From positions 182,868-246,867 of the forward strand of contig RXJR01000006.1 of assembly GCA_003963305.1 (NCBI GenBank): a stretch of 64,000 nucleotides of DNA, written 5' to 3'. A program made the translations under genes and the position numbers. The notes under the pieces are model-generated. The model ran no database searches. It saw only the letters and a program-made list of their open reading frames with translations, and was not told the DNA's origin. Shown here piece by piece: positions 52,337 through 61,832 of this stretch (the stretch's first letter is position 1; each line of letters starts with the position of its first letter). This DNA is from Candidatus Melainabacteria bacterium (GTDB lineage Bacteria > Cyanobacteriota > Vampirovibrionia > Obscuribacterales > Obscuribacteraceae).

Positions 52337-53950
52337 ATGAACACACTCAGGAAATGGACACCGATCTCATGCGCGCTGCTTTCCATAGCAGCATATTCCG
52401 TTGCCATTACCTGCGGTGCCGATGCGCAATCAGAGATGAAACCGATGCTCTCCAAAGTAGCACCGCATAGAGTGGCAAGCGCGATTCCATCTCCGCAATC
52501 GGGAATCAAGCTGATCGAATACATCTCTCAGCGCATGCACACACTCAAGGGGTCGTTGATTGCGGCAAAGACTGCCACATATTCGGCTGCCCCGCAAGAG
52601 AAAAGTCAGGGTCCAACCAATCCGATTCTGGCGCTCCGCCCGCCATCCAACAATTATATTGCAGGCAGAGAATTAGATCGAGACTCGAGCGCAGACAAAA
52701 GCTCAAACGAAGAGCAGAAGCGACGCAAAGCAGAAGAATCCCGAACAGACAAATCTGCAGCCGGCGACGATTTCTATGGCTATCAACCAGTAAATTCAGG
52801 ACGTCGAGCCACCCTGGCTTCAGCCCAGACAAACGCGGCTAAGAAAGATTATCCTGCATCGACGCGAGAAAGAGACTCACAAGCTGCGGTTTTCGGAAGA
52901 ATGGCAAATGGACCTCTAGCCAGGTCATTAGCCAATCTCGGCGGTGCCCTGCAGGGCGTGGACAACATTCAGCGCGCCGCTGAAGGGGGTAAAGACGTCG
53001 GACTCAAAATGAAGGCAAAAGCGCCTCGCGCCGAAGCGTCTTATCAAATTGCCAGCAACAAGACTGCGGCGGGTGTTTGGGAGCGAGGGCAGCTCATACC
53101 TCAACAAAGTGCAAGTAGTTCTGTAAATGCGAAGGAAGGTCGAGCCGGTAATGCAGCTGGTGCGGCAGGTGCCGGTGGAAGTGTCGTCGCTGATGCAGTC
53201 ACACAAGAGCCGAAGGCACCGCCCATGCCACCAGCGTACTACCGCACGAACTATCAGCGCGTGCCCGGATCAATGATGAGCAAAGGCATCAGCATTGCTG
53301 CCGAGAGCGCACCAACGAGCTCGACTGCTGGCGCGAATATCCGCGATTACAGAACTGCGCCTACGACAATCGCGTCGGCAAACGTTCCATCTGCTTCACC
53401 GGTAATGGCGCCGGCGGCGCAAGGAGTGCTGATTCCACCACCACCTTCAGTCAGCGAAGCGGCTTCGAACAGCCACTTCAATGCCATACAAAAACAAAAA
53501 ACAGAAATCGCGTTGCTTCCGCCCAATGTAATTACCGGTATCCCACTGGTTCGCCTGGGCAGCTCGGCGTTCGACGCCAACAGAGCGCTTACGTCGATCA
53601 AAGGCAATAAGCTCAAGCAACAATCGATCGGCGGCTGGACAGTATATGTATTGCATAAAGCCAACTCAGTCGATCCCGCCATGCAAGTTTATGTACGTCA
53701 CGGTCTCGTAGAAGCTTTGAGGATTTTCGATAATGCATTTATAGCGCCGGATTTCGGAGTGCATTTAAATGACGACGTTTCCACAGTCAAAGCAAAGTTT
53801 GGTGAACCAGCATTCATGCAAGATGAGCCTGAATGCCCATCAGCGAAAAACTATGTGTACCCTATCAGCCAGGTGAGCTTCGAACTGACGAGAGCGAGCA
53901 ATTCACCAAGTCCAAAAGTTGTCAGCGTGCTTATTTTCACGGTCAAATAA
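52337..53950 (+). CDS. large secreted low-complexity protein in the CHASE2 kinase operon
   Basis: 537 residues. Signal peptide 1-~31 (CALLSIAAYSVAITCGADA). Residues ~85-380 are polar, Ala/Ser/Pro-rich and probably disordered. A C-terminal globular domain (~395-537) reads GIPLVRLGSSAFDANRALTSIKGNKLKQQSIGGWTVYVLH, then VYVRHGLVEALRIFDNAFIAPDFGVHLNDDVSTVKAKFGEP, which resembles small secreted repeat domains. It may be an output or accessory sensor of the adjacent two-component system. Diverged copies of CGGTCAA(A/T)TAAC(G) lie at the stop and ~40 bases on. Confidence 0.7.
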   Translation: MNTLRKWTPISCALLSIAAYSVAITCGADAQSEMKPMLSKVAPHRVASAIPSPQSGIKLIEYISQRMHTLKGSLIAAKTATYSAAPQEKSQGPTNPILALRPPSNNYIAGRELDRDSSADKSSNEEQKRRKAEESRTDKSAAGDDFYGYQPVNSGRRATLASAQTNAAKKDYPASTRERDSQAAVFGRMANGPLARSLANLGGALQGVDNIQRAAEGGKDVGLKMKAKAPRAEASYQIASNKTAAGVWERGQLIPQQSASSSVNAKEGRAGNAAGAAGAGGSVVADAVTQEPKAPPMPPAYYRTNYQRVPGSMMSKGISIAAESAPTSSTAGANIRDYRTAPTTIASANVPSASPVMAPAAQGVLIPPPPSVSEAASNSHFNAIQKQKTEIALLPPNVITGIPLVRLGSSAFDANRALTSIKGNKLKQQSIGGWTVYVLHKANSVDPAMQVYVRHGLVEALRIFDNAFIAPDFGVHLNDDVSTVKAKFGEPAFMQDEPECPSAKNYVYPISQVSFELTRASNSPSPKVVSVLIFTVK

Positions 53951-54105
53951 ACGTTTTCATGCTCACTGAACGCATTCGCGGTCAATTAACAGCTTTCAAG
54001 TAGCCTAATTAATGCTCAGCAAACACGGGTGTCGCCTTGCAATTGGCGTTCGACTTGGGTTAGGATCAGTATATAGATAATCCAATTGCGAGCGCTTCTC
54101 AGCCC

Positions 54106-56817
54106 GTGCTTCAGACGTATCAGCCGCTTTATCTGAAGTACCGACCTCAGTCTCTGGCAGACCTGGTCGGTCAAAAATCTGTTGCGCAAACTTTGACCAA
54201 CGCAATAGATCACAGTCGCATCTCCCATGCATATCTTTTCACCGGTCCAAGAGGAACAGGGAAAACCTCCTCGGCGCGAATTCTCGCCAAATCGCTCAAT
54301 TGCGAAGCGGGTCCAACAGCCACGCCGTGCCTGACATGCGCATCGTGCCTGGAAATCAAAGCTGGCAACTCACCTTCTGTATTCGAGCTTGACGCCGCCT
54401 CGAACAACAGCGTAGACGACGCCCGCTCATTGATAGAGCGAGCCCCACTTGTGGCACAGGGCGGTCGTTACAAGCTCTATATCATCGACGAATGCCACAT
54501 GCTCACGAAAGAAGCATTCAATGCCCTTCTGAAGACCATCGAAGAGCCACCACCGATGGTGGTATTCATTCTGGCAACGACGGAAGAGCACAAGGTTCCA
54601 CCAACCATCATCAGCCGCTGCCAACGCTTGATGTTCAAACTGGTCAATCAGAAAGAACTGGTGGCACATTTGCGTCATATTTCGACGCTGGAAGAGATTA
54701 ATATACTTGACGAAGCCCTGGAATTGATCGCCAGAAGATCCGGCGGAGGGCTTAGAGACGCGCTTGGTCTGCTCGATCAAGCCAGCCTGCTCTCCACGAA
54801 AGAAAAACCTGTAGAGGTTAACGACTTGCTGCTTCTTCTCGGCGCAGTACATGAAGATATACTGTTGCAAATCAGTACAGCCGTACAAAATCGGGATGGT
54901 CAGGCTGTTTTAGCTGCTGCGAACACTCTTCTCATGGAAGGTCGTGAGCCGGCAATTCTTGTACTGGAACTGGCGAAACACTTCCTGAATCTAACTAAAG
55001 CATCATATGTGAATGAGACAGGCAGCCTCACAGCAGAGTCGTTGAATACGTTGGTGCTGGGGTCACCTTCATACTTACAGGCGCTCGTTTCACAAGCCAA
55101 AAATTTTGACCGTGCCGAATTGGCATTGATGGTCGAGTATCTCGATAAGCTCGAACAGACGTGCAGGCGCTCCAGCCAGCCGGTTCTGAGCGTGGAGATG
55201 GGTTTACTGGCCCTGTGCCACCGACACGATATGACTTTTGTTCGAGATCTCGATGCCCGCCTCAAGACGCTCGAAAGTGTGATGGCTGACGACATCGCCC
55301 GGGGACCGGTAACAGGAGTGGCGCGACCAGCTGCGCCAGCCACTTCAAATGCAGGACCAACTTCACATGCAGCACCACCATCGGCCCCTCGACCGAACGT
55401 CGGCACTCACGCTGCTGTGCCATCGCACACGCAACCTCGAACCGAGAGTGCGCCGGCTCACGTTCAGTCAGACCACAGACCAAGCCCCAGTCACACTCCA
55501 GCAGCCGCTCATGCACCTGCTATGGGAACCCATGCTCATGGTGCCGCGGCCGACGCCCGCCCAAGTCACCAGTCATCGACACCAAAAGCGGTGCCGGGAA
55601 AATCCGAACGTCATACGGAGCACTCTGCTCCAGTTGAGAAGGCACCGGCTCCGACAACGACAGTTTCAAACAAAATCAATGAAATGATGGCAGCAGCCGG
55701 ATTCGGAGCGCCATCGACAAGCAGTTTCAAAAGCGGCAGCGGAAGCAGCAGCAGCAGCAGCAGTAGCAGTAGTGGGGACAAAGCCAGGTCCTCAGGCTTT
55801 CCAGCGCCGGCAGCAAAAGTGCCGATGGAGGCTCCGCCGGGAGACAGCTCATACGACGACGTCGAACCCGAAGAGCAGACTAGAATTGCAACACCAGTAA
55901 TACGCCCACCCGTGGAAGAACCCAGCCTGGAAGTGCTCGAAGCACAAGGCGACGTCATCGCCGAAATCGATGATTACGATATTCTTCCGAAGCCAATTTC
56001 AGCCCCTGCACAAGAACCACTACCTCTCGCAGCGCCTCCGATAAACACCCCACCCGCTTCTGCTTCAGAAGATGAAGAAGAGGAAGAGGAGGAGGAAGAA
56101 GAAGCACCAATTGAATCGGATGACTATGACGACGGAATTCCGCCAGCGCCTATTGTTGTTGAAGATCCGGCACTGAAATCTCAAGCCGCAGCAGCCCAAC
56201 CGACGATAAACGAATCAACACCATCGCGGACAGCGGCAGCACCATCGGCGCCAGCCACCTCATCCGCACCAGCTGCGACACCACCATCGGGCGGTGAAGA
56301 TATCGATCAATTCTGGTCTGAAGTAAAAGAGAACTTGCAGAAGCGCCACTTACCGACTTTCAGTATAGTCAGCGTTCATGCCTTTCCTGTCGCGCTGGAC
56401 AACGGCGACTTAGTGCTCGGCGTGCGCAAAGAGTATTTCCAAAAGCAACTGGAAACCAAGATCGACCATCTGAAAGCCGCCTGTGCAGCCGCATCCGGAC
56501 GCACAATGAATGTGCGCATAAAAGTCATTGCAGATAATGCCCCTGCCCCCGCAGCCGCATCCAAAGCTCCAGCAGCGCGTCCGAAAGAAACACGGTCAGC
56601 CCCGGCAGATTCAGAGGAAGGAGAGAGTAGGGCGCCAAACTCTCCTCCAGCTGCCAATCAAAGCACTGCGCAAAGTAGCTCCAATGCCAGGCAGCCTGAA
56701 GGGCAGAGCCCCGTTCGAACCTCACACTCAAGCCATATCGAGTCGCGCGTCGGCGGCAATCTGATTAATGAGGCTTATAAACTTTTTGAAGGACCAGGCT
56801 CCCGCCTGATCGGCTAA
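54106..56817 (+). CDS. dnaX: DNA polymerase III subunit gamma/tau
   Basis: 903 residues, long for the family (about 550-700). The clamp-loader ATPase makes up the first ~370: YLKYRPQSLADLVGQ, Walker A GPRGTGKTSSARILAK, the four-Cys zinc module CEAGPTATPCLTCASC, Walker B YIIDECHML and sensor LATTEEHKVP. The extra length is a disordered linker (~390-730) with poly-Ser (AGC repeats, 55737-55772) and a run of Glu codons (56070-56103). A C-terminal tau-like domain follows (~725-800, DQFWSEVKENLQKRHLPTFSIVSVHAFP). GTG start. No convincing slippery site for programmed frameshifting was seen. Confidence 0.95.
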   Translation: MLQTYQPLYLKYRPQSLADLVGQKSVAQTLTNAIDHSRISHAYLFTGPRGTGKTSSARILAKSLNCEAGPTATPCLTCASCLEIKAGNSPSVFELDAASNNSVDDARSLIERAPLVAQGGRYKLYIIDECHMLTKEAFNALLKTIEEPPPMVVFILATTEEHKVPPTIISRCQRLMFKLVNQKELVAHLRHISTLEEINILDEALELIARRSGGGLRDALGLLDQASLLSTKEKPVEVNDLLLLLGAVHEDILLQISTAVQNRDGQAVLAAANTLLMEGREPAILVLELAKHFLNLTKASYVNETGSLTAESLNTLVLGSPSYLQALVSQAKNFDRAELALMVEYLDKLEQTCRRSSQPVLSVEMGLLALCHRHDMTFVRDLDARLKTLESVMADDIARGPVTGVARPAAPATSNAGPTSHAAPPSAPRPNVGTHAAVPSHTQPRTESAPAHVQSDHRPSPSHTPAAAHAPAMGTHAHGAAADARPSHQSSTPKAVPGKSERHTEHSAPVEKAPAPTTTVSNKINEMMAAAGFGAPSTSSFKSGSGSSSSSSSSSSGDKARSSGFPAPAAKVPMEAPPGDSSYDDVEPEEQTRIATPVIRPPVEEPSLEVLEAQGDVIAEIDDYDILPKPISAPAQEPLPLAAPPINTPPASASEDEEEEEEEEEEAPIESDDYDDGIPPAPIVVEDPALKSQAAAAQPTINESTPSRTAAAPSAPATSSAPAATPPSGGEDIDQFWSEVKENLQKRHLPTFSIVSVHAFPVALDNGDLVLGVRKEYFQKQLETKIDHLKAACAAASGRTMNVRIKVIADNAPAPAAASKAPAARPKETRSAPADSEEGESRAPNSPPAANQSTAQSSSNARQPEGQSPVRTSHSSHIESRVGGNLINEAYKLFEGPGSRLIG
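55737..55772 (+). repeat. AGC/AGT trinucleotide run inside dnaX
   Basis: About a dozen Ser codons (mostly AGC, then AGT) in a row code for the poly-Ser stretch of the linker, a spot prone to slippage but in frame. Confidence 0.75.
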
Positions 56818-56845
56818 ACAAGTTTCGAAGCTTCAGCAGTATTCT

Positions 56846-57136
56846 TCAGCGAATCTCGAAGCGAGCAGCGCTCAATTCAGACCCCGACTCCGCCTCTTGT
56901 GAATCGGCCCAACTGACCTCCACCGATGAAACATCAGCGTGCGCAGGACCTTCCTTGCACCAGTCAATTAACGCCTCCACGACGGCTCGGTCGCCAAGAG
57001 CACAAGCCTCCACAGACCCGTCCTTCAAATTACGCACCCAACCGCGAAGCCCAAGGGCGTCTGCCTTTTCGCGCGTGCTCCAGCGATAGCCAACGCCCTG
57101 CACTCGACCCTTTATCAGAAGTATTGCTTTTGCCAT
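56846..57136 (-). CDS. acyP: acylphosphatase
   Basis: 96 residues from the ATG at 57136, the usual length for the family; a longer start at 57199 is unlikely. The enzyme hydrolyses acyl phosphates. Seen: GRVQGVGYRWSTREKADALGLRGWVRNLKDGSVEACALG, with the phosphate-binding loop Arg (in GVGYR) and the catalytic Asn (in VRNL). Convergent with dnaX (28 bases apart). Confidence 0.94.
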   Translation of the reverse strand: MAKAILLIKGRVQGVGYRWSTREKADALGLRGWVRNLKDGSVEACALGDRAVVEALIDWCKEGPAHADVSSVEVSWADSQEAESGSELSAARFEIR

Positions 57137-57278
57137 ATGCCAAATATTGAACTGCTTTGGTCCAAAATCAGCAATAGATCCTTGGTGCAAACGATGCAAT
57201 CCGTGGCATGAAACAGATAAGATATGGGGAGGGCTATACTTTCCATAGCACTCGTTTCCAGTCGGTCAATGAGCTGAC

Positions 57279-59495
57279 GTGGAGACTTACTCGGACAACG
57301 CGCCATCGATGATGACAGACGACGGAACACAGACGAAAAATCAAGATAAAGAGCGCGTTATTGCGGCAATCGCCGCTTTGAAAGCACAAGGCTCGGACAT
57401 TAATCCATACACCGTATCAGGCGAAGCGCAGGTTCCGAGATCGACGCTCTATCGCGATCCGGAGTTGATGGATTTAATTTATCGTGAACGCAATGGCGAT
57501 GACAGCAGCCAGATGTCCAACGACGAAATCCAGAGCAAAATCGCTGAATTGGAAGAAGCCAACGAGGCGCTCAACGAACAAATCTGGGACCTCGAAAAAC
57601 AGCTCGAAGCAATGACAAAAGCGAAGCAAGACGCTTACGTTCAGGGTTTTCAGGCAGGTATCGAAGAAGCGGCAAGACGACTCGCCGCCAGTACAAACGC
57701 CGAGACAACCGGGTCACGCCCGGCAATTCAGGTGGAAACGCCGGTTGACGAGGTGCAACCAGCCTCGCACACAGCCACAACATTTGAACCAACCCCGGTA
57801 GGCGTGGCCCTTGGCGAAGTCGATTATGAGTACAGCGACCCGACGATGTCGTCCTCGTCGGCATCGGCTCCGACTAGTTTGTCCTCATCGCCAGAGCCAC
57901 CCGAATCTTCAACTGCAGCGGCACCAACTGCTCGAGTTATTGCAGAAAGCGGCAAGCAAACCTCAAAACCGATCGAAGAAAGCACCGGCGACTATGAACC
58001 ACTCAGTGACAGTCACATAGCCGGCGACTTTCACTTCGATAACTCACTCATGGCTGACAATGAGGACAGTTACAGCATAGAAAACAAGTTATCTGCATCA
58101 CCGCCGGAACCCAAACCTGCAACATTGACAGCTGAATTGCCCACCGTGCCCAATTCAAGCACAGCGGCTCAGGCAAAAGCAGCGAAAGATCCCGAAGAAA
58201 CCGGCGAGCATGACATTTTCGACGACATCGAATCGTTGGTTAGCGAACAACGCGAAACGCCAGCGCCTGCGCCAGCATCGACCAAAGCAGCTGCCGATAT
58301 GGACTTCAGCCTGGCCAGTGAAAACCCCGAACCAGAACCCCAGCCTCGCAAAAAGAAGAATTTTCCCGATATCGACTTTGGTCTATCATCCGAGCCTGAA
58401 ACAAATGGCGGCGAACATCACCAGGAGGCGATGCCCGCAGGTGCAGTGCAGACCGCACCGCGCCCGCCCGAACCGCAGCCGGCAGCCGTGGCGGCAGCAG
58501 CGGAAGAAGGTGCTGTCAGCCAGCTAACGCGCGATCCGGAGGGCATTTACAACATCGCCCGGTCCGGCCCGACCGTCAGCAGTAGCGCCTACAACCCTCT
58601 GGTCGAGTTGTCCTGGAAAGATCTTCAGACCGTCTATAACTTCAGCGTTGCCTCTCTTAAGGACTACGCCAAACCGGGCTTTGGCAGCGAACCCGGCTCA
58701 TTGGGCGGAACCAACTTTGCCGACTCCTCCACCCAGCAGCCCAAAGCCGCCCCACAGCCGAAACAACCGGCACCAAAGCATGAAGAGCGATATATGGAAC
58801 CGCCCGACCCGATGGGTCAGGATCCACGGCGCACCGGAGATCGCTTGCAGGCGCTCTCAGACCCCCGCAATCTGCTCGACTCAGAACCAATCGTCGACCT
58901 TGATGCACTGGATATTTTCGACGATCTGGACGATTACGTCGATCTCGACAAAATCGAAGTTATTGAAGACGTGGTTGCCAAGCCCAAGGCAGAAGAGCCA
59001 TCCATGGGCGGCGACGAGTTGCGAGAGCTGATTAAGGGTCGCATCAAACAAGCGGCAGAAATGCCCAACGAGCCAGCCACGCCGCGCATGACCACTCCGC
59101 CCCAGCAGGGCAAAGATGATGCCAAGGGCGCCGCACCAGCTGGTGGAGCGCGCAACAAGTTCATCGGCGGTGCCAAAGCCGGTCAAGAACCACCGCCGAC
59201 CACTCCAAGCTTCGTAGTCAAGCAAATTCCTCCTGAAATTCGCAAAGCTTGCATGATTTTGGGTCTTAAACCAGAAGACGCTACACAAAAGTCGGTTATC
59301 GAAGCCTGGAAGAAACAGATTGCCTCACCAGGCGTCCATCCCGACCTGGGCGGCGATACCGAAGCAGCCGTCTACCTGAATACTGCGAAAGACCAGCTGG
59401 TTCGCTGGCTAGACCAGCAGGCGCCCAAACTTGGTAAGAAGTTCGGGCAGGCTAAACCAGAGCCCCCTCGTCCGCCCAAAAAAGACGACGACTGA
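57279..59495 (+). CDS. HTH and J-domain protein with long acidic linker
   Basis: 738 residues, GTG start (ATG at 57309 possible). N-terminal helix-turn-helix (~25-75: RVIAAIAALKAQGSDINPYTVSGEAQVPRSTLYR) like KfrA/TnpC-type DNA-binding domains. A coiled coil (~80-130) and a long Pro/Ser/Glu linker follow. The C-terminus (~650-725) is J-domain-like: CMILGLKPEDATQKSVIEAWKKQI.....HPDLGGDTEAAVYLNTAKDQLVRWL, with an intact HPD motif that in J proteins triggers Hsp70 ATP hydrolysis. An acidic segment DLDALDIFDDLDDYVDLDKIEVIED sits at ~545-570. Role unknown; it may link DNA binding to an Hsp70 partner. Confidence 0.78.
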   Translation: METYSDNAPSMMTDDGTQTKNQDKERVIAAIAALKAQGSDINPYTVSGEAQVPRSTLYRDPELMDLIYRERNGDDSSQMSNDEIQSKIAELEEANEALNEQIWDLEKQLEAMTKAKQDAYVQGFQAGIEEAARRLAASTNAETTGSRPAIQVETPVDEVQPASHTATTFEPTPVGVALGEVDYEYSDPTMSSSSASAPTSLSSSPEPPESSTAAAPTARVIAESGKQTSKPIEESTGDYEPLSDSHIAGDFHFDNSLMADNEDSYSIENKLSASPPEPKPATLTAELPTVPNSSTAAQAKAAKDPEETGEHDIFDDIESLVSEQRETPAPAPASTKAAADMDFSLASENPEPEPQPRKKKNFPDIDFGLSSEPETNGGEHHQEAMPAGAVQTAPRPPEPQPAAVAAAAEEGAVSQLTRDPEGIYNIARSGPTVSSSAYNPLVELSWKDLQTVYNFSVASLKDYAKPGFGSEPGSLGGTNFADSSTQQPKAAPQPKQPAPKHEERYMEPPDPMGQDPRRTGDRLQALSDPRNLLDSEPIVDLDALDIFDDLDDYVDLDKIEVIEDVVAKPKAEEPSMGGDELRELIKGRIKQAAEMPNEPATPRMTTPPQQGKDDAKGAAPAGGARNKFIGGAKAGQEPPPTTPSFVVKQIPPEIRKACMILGLKPEDATQKSVIEAWKKQIASPGVHPDLGGDTEAAVYLNTAKDQLVRWLDQQAPKLGKKFGQAKPEPPRPPKKDDD

Positions 59496-59741
59496 GTGTA
59501 ACGAAACCAGTGAAACCAAGAGACGTTTGCTTCCTCCGAAAGCGGCTCGGTGGATCAACCTGCTTATAATTGATGCGAATCAATCGCCGTGTAATTGGTA
59601 TTTGATTCAGTCGATCCGCCCGGACTTTTGCCTCAACTGAGCAGTTGTTTAGAAGCGAATCGGCGAGCGTGGATTCCGAGGACTGCCAACGCAGCACGCT
59701 ACAGACTCAAACCGCCCTCGGTTTGCAAAGGAAAAAAACTA

Positions 59742-61121
59742 ATGGCCAAACCAGTGGTCGCAATCGTTGGTCGCCCCAACGTCGGCAAATCTACATTCTT
59801 CAATCGCTGCATCGGTGCTCGACACGCAATCGTCGACGACAGCCCCGGCGTCACACGTGACCGCCTCTATAGAGAAACCGACTGGGCTGGTCGCCAATTT
59901 CTGCTCGTAGATACAGGCGGCGTCATTCCCAATAGTTCCGAATCAATTCAAAACGAAGTCTTCGATCAAGTCACACTGGCGGTTGACGAAGCCGACGTAA
60001 TCATTTTCATGGTCGATGGAAAAACAGGAATATCAGGCGCGGACGAAGAAGTGGCCAACCTTCTGCGCCGCAGCAAGAAGCCGATTATCGTAGCCGTGAA
60101 CAAAATCGACGAGCCTAAAGAGCAGCCTAATGCCATGGAATTTTATGGACTTGGGCTCGGAGACCCGCATACACTCTCGGCTATGAGAGGAAGTGGTGGA
60201 GTCGGTGATTTGCTCGATAAGGTAGTGTCTCTATTTCCTCCCGAGACACGCAAATCCGTCGACCTGGACAATCTCTCACAAAATGGCGAAGCAGCCGAAG
60301 AAGAAGAGGAGCAAGGACCGCTCTCGCTCGCCATCGTGGGCAGACCAAACGTCGGTAAGTCTTCACTCGTAAATGTACTCGTAGGAACAAACCGCAGCAT
60401 CGTCTCCAATGTGCCGGGCACCACGCGCGATGCTATTGACTCGCAAATAAAGTTTCAGGGGAAAGAATATATACTCGTCGACACCGCAGGAATTCGCCGA
60501 AAATCGCGGGTAGACTACGGCATTGAGGCATTTGCCGTAGTGCGTTCACTGCGAGCCCTGGAACGAGCAGATGTCGTAATTTTGATCTTAGATGCGACGC
60601 AAGAAATTTCAGACCAAGATCAAAAAATCGCCGGCAAAATCGACGAAGCAGGTAGAGCCTGCGTGATCGTCGTCAACAAGTGGGATTTAATCGACGAGAA
60701 AACTTCCAAGCTGATGAAACAGTTCACTGAAAACGTGCGCTCAGAGTTGCGCAGCATCGCCTTCTCGGAAGTTATTTTCACAAGCGCAATCAACAAGCAG
60801 CGCGTCACCAAGATTATCGAAGCAGCAGATCGCGCACACGCAATGACCAAGAAGCGAATTGGAACCGGGCTTCTCAACCAGATCGTCAATGAATCTGTGG
60901 CCCTCGTTCCACCACCGTCATCCAAACGAGGCAAGCGCTTAAAAGTGTATTACACGACGCAAGTATCGACCGCGCCACCAACATTCATACTGTTCGCCAA
61001 TGACGACAAACTGATGACAAAAAATTATGAGGCGTATTTAGAAAGAAAGTTGAGAGAGGCGTTTGGTTTCGAAGGAACGCCGATTAGAATAGTGACCAGA
61101 GCAAAGAAAGACAATCGCTGA
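59742..61121 (+). CDS. der: ribosome-assembly GTPase Der (EngA)
   Basis: 459 residues from the ATG at 59742, which has AAAGGA upstream; a longer in-frame ORF from 59595 has no support. Two tandem GTPase domains, each with GRPNVGKS (~8-15 and ~196-203), DT(G/A)G switch II, and NKID / NKWD. The C-terminal KH-like domain is at ~370-450. Der is essential for 50S subunit maturation. Heads a four-gene run der, plsY, htrA, regulator. Confidence 0.96.
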   Translation: MAKPVVAIVGRPNVGKSTFFNRCIGARHAIVDDSPGVTRDRLYRETDWAGRQFLLVDTGGVIPNSSESIQNEVFDQVTLAVDEADVIIFMVDGKTGISGADEEVANLLRRSKKPIIVAVNKIDEPKEQPNAMEFYGLGLGDPHTLSAMRGSGGVGDLLDKVVSLFPPETRKSVDLDNLSQNGEAAEEEEEQGPLSLAIVGRPNVGKSSLVNVLVGTNRSIVSNVPGTTRDAIDSQIKFQGKEYILVDTAGIRRKSRVDYGIEAFAVVRSLRALERADVVILILDATQEISDQDQKIAGKIDEAGRACVIVVNKWDLIDEKTSKLMKQFTENVRSELRSIAFSEVIFTSAINKQRVTKIIEAADRAHAMTKKRIGTGLLNQIVNESVALVPPPSSKRGKRLKVYYTTQVSTAPPTFILFANDDKLMTKNYEAYLERKLREAFGFEGTPIRIVTRAKKDNR

Positions 61122-61134
61122 GAGGACGATTTTC

Positions 61135-61830
61135 GTGATAGGGGCGCTGCTGCTTATAATCTGTGGCTACGTCATGGGATCGATTCCTACGGGCTTCTGG
61201 CTGATCAAGGCTCTGAAAGGAATCGACATTCGTCAGTTCGGCAGCGGCTCGACAGGCGCCACCAACGTCTGGCGCGCGGCTGGTCCAGCAGCCGGAATCT
61301 TCACGTTTTTCTTCGACACGATCAAAGGCTACATTCCCGTAGCAGCGGCAGTCTATCTCGACACACACGGCTACGAATCGGAATGGGCTTTCGCCTACCC
61401 GCATCTGGTACCGTCTATAGTGGCAGCGGCGGCCCTTGTCGGCCACAGCAGATCCGTGTTTTTGAAATTCTCAGGCGGTAAGAGCGCCGCGACCGGACTG
61501 GGTACTCTTTTGGCTCTCAGCCCCATGGGTGGCTTATGCACTTTCCTGACCTGGATGCTTATTGTTAAACTGAGCGGATATATCTCTTTAGCATCGATAC
61601 TGGGAGTTGGCTCGTGCCCATTCTGGTTTTATGCTTTCCACGCGTCAGTTCCCGCCATCGGCTATTGCATCTTCGGCTTTATCTACGTGACTTACAGGCA
61701 CAAAGCGAACATACAACGTATGCTTAAAGGAACGGAACCTAAAATCACAGACAAGAAAAAAGTTGACACGACTGAAACATCAAGCAAGTTACCTGACACC
61801 ACATCTAGCACTACCGAATCAACTACCTGA
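61135..61830 (+). CDS. plsY: acyl-phosphate:glycerol-3-phosphate acyltransferase PlsY
   Basis: 231 residues, GTG start 13 bases after der. PlsY makes lysophosphatidic acid from acyl phosphate and glycerol-3-phosphate in the membrane. Five or so membrane helices; motifs GSIPTGFWL, IDIRQFGSGSTGATNVWR, GHSRSVFLKFSGGKSAATGLG. The C-terminal ~30 residues are a polar Thr/Lys-rich tail beyond the usual end. Confidence 0.95.
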   Translation: MIGALLLIICGYVMGSIPTGFWLIKALKGIDIRQFGSGSTGATNVWRAAGPAAGIFTFFFDTIKGYIPVAAAVYLDTHGYESEWAFAYPHLVPSIVAAAALVGHSRSVFLKFSGGKSAATGLGTLLALSPMGGLCTFLTWMLIVKLSGYISLASILGVGSCPFWFYAFHASVPAIGYCIFGFIYVTYRHKANIQRMLKGTEPKITDKKKVDTTETSSKLPDTTSSTTESTT

Positions 61831-61832
61831 CC

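Noticed and set aside
54799-54812. A-run in dnaX as a frameshift site
   Set aside because: Only five A in a row, no downstream hairpin or frame-shifted early stop that would make a gamma form.
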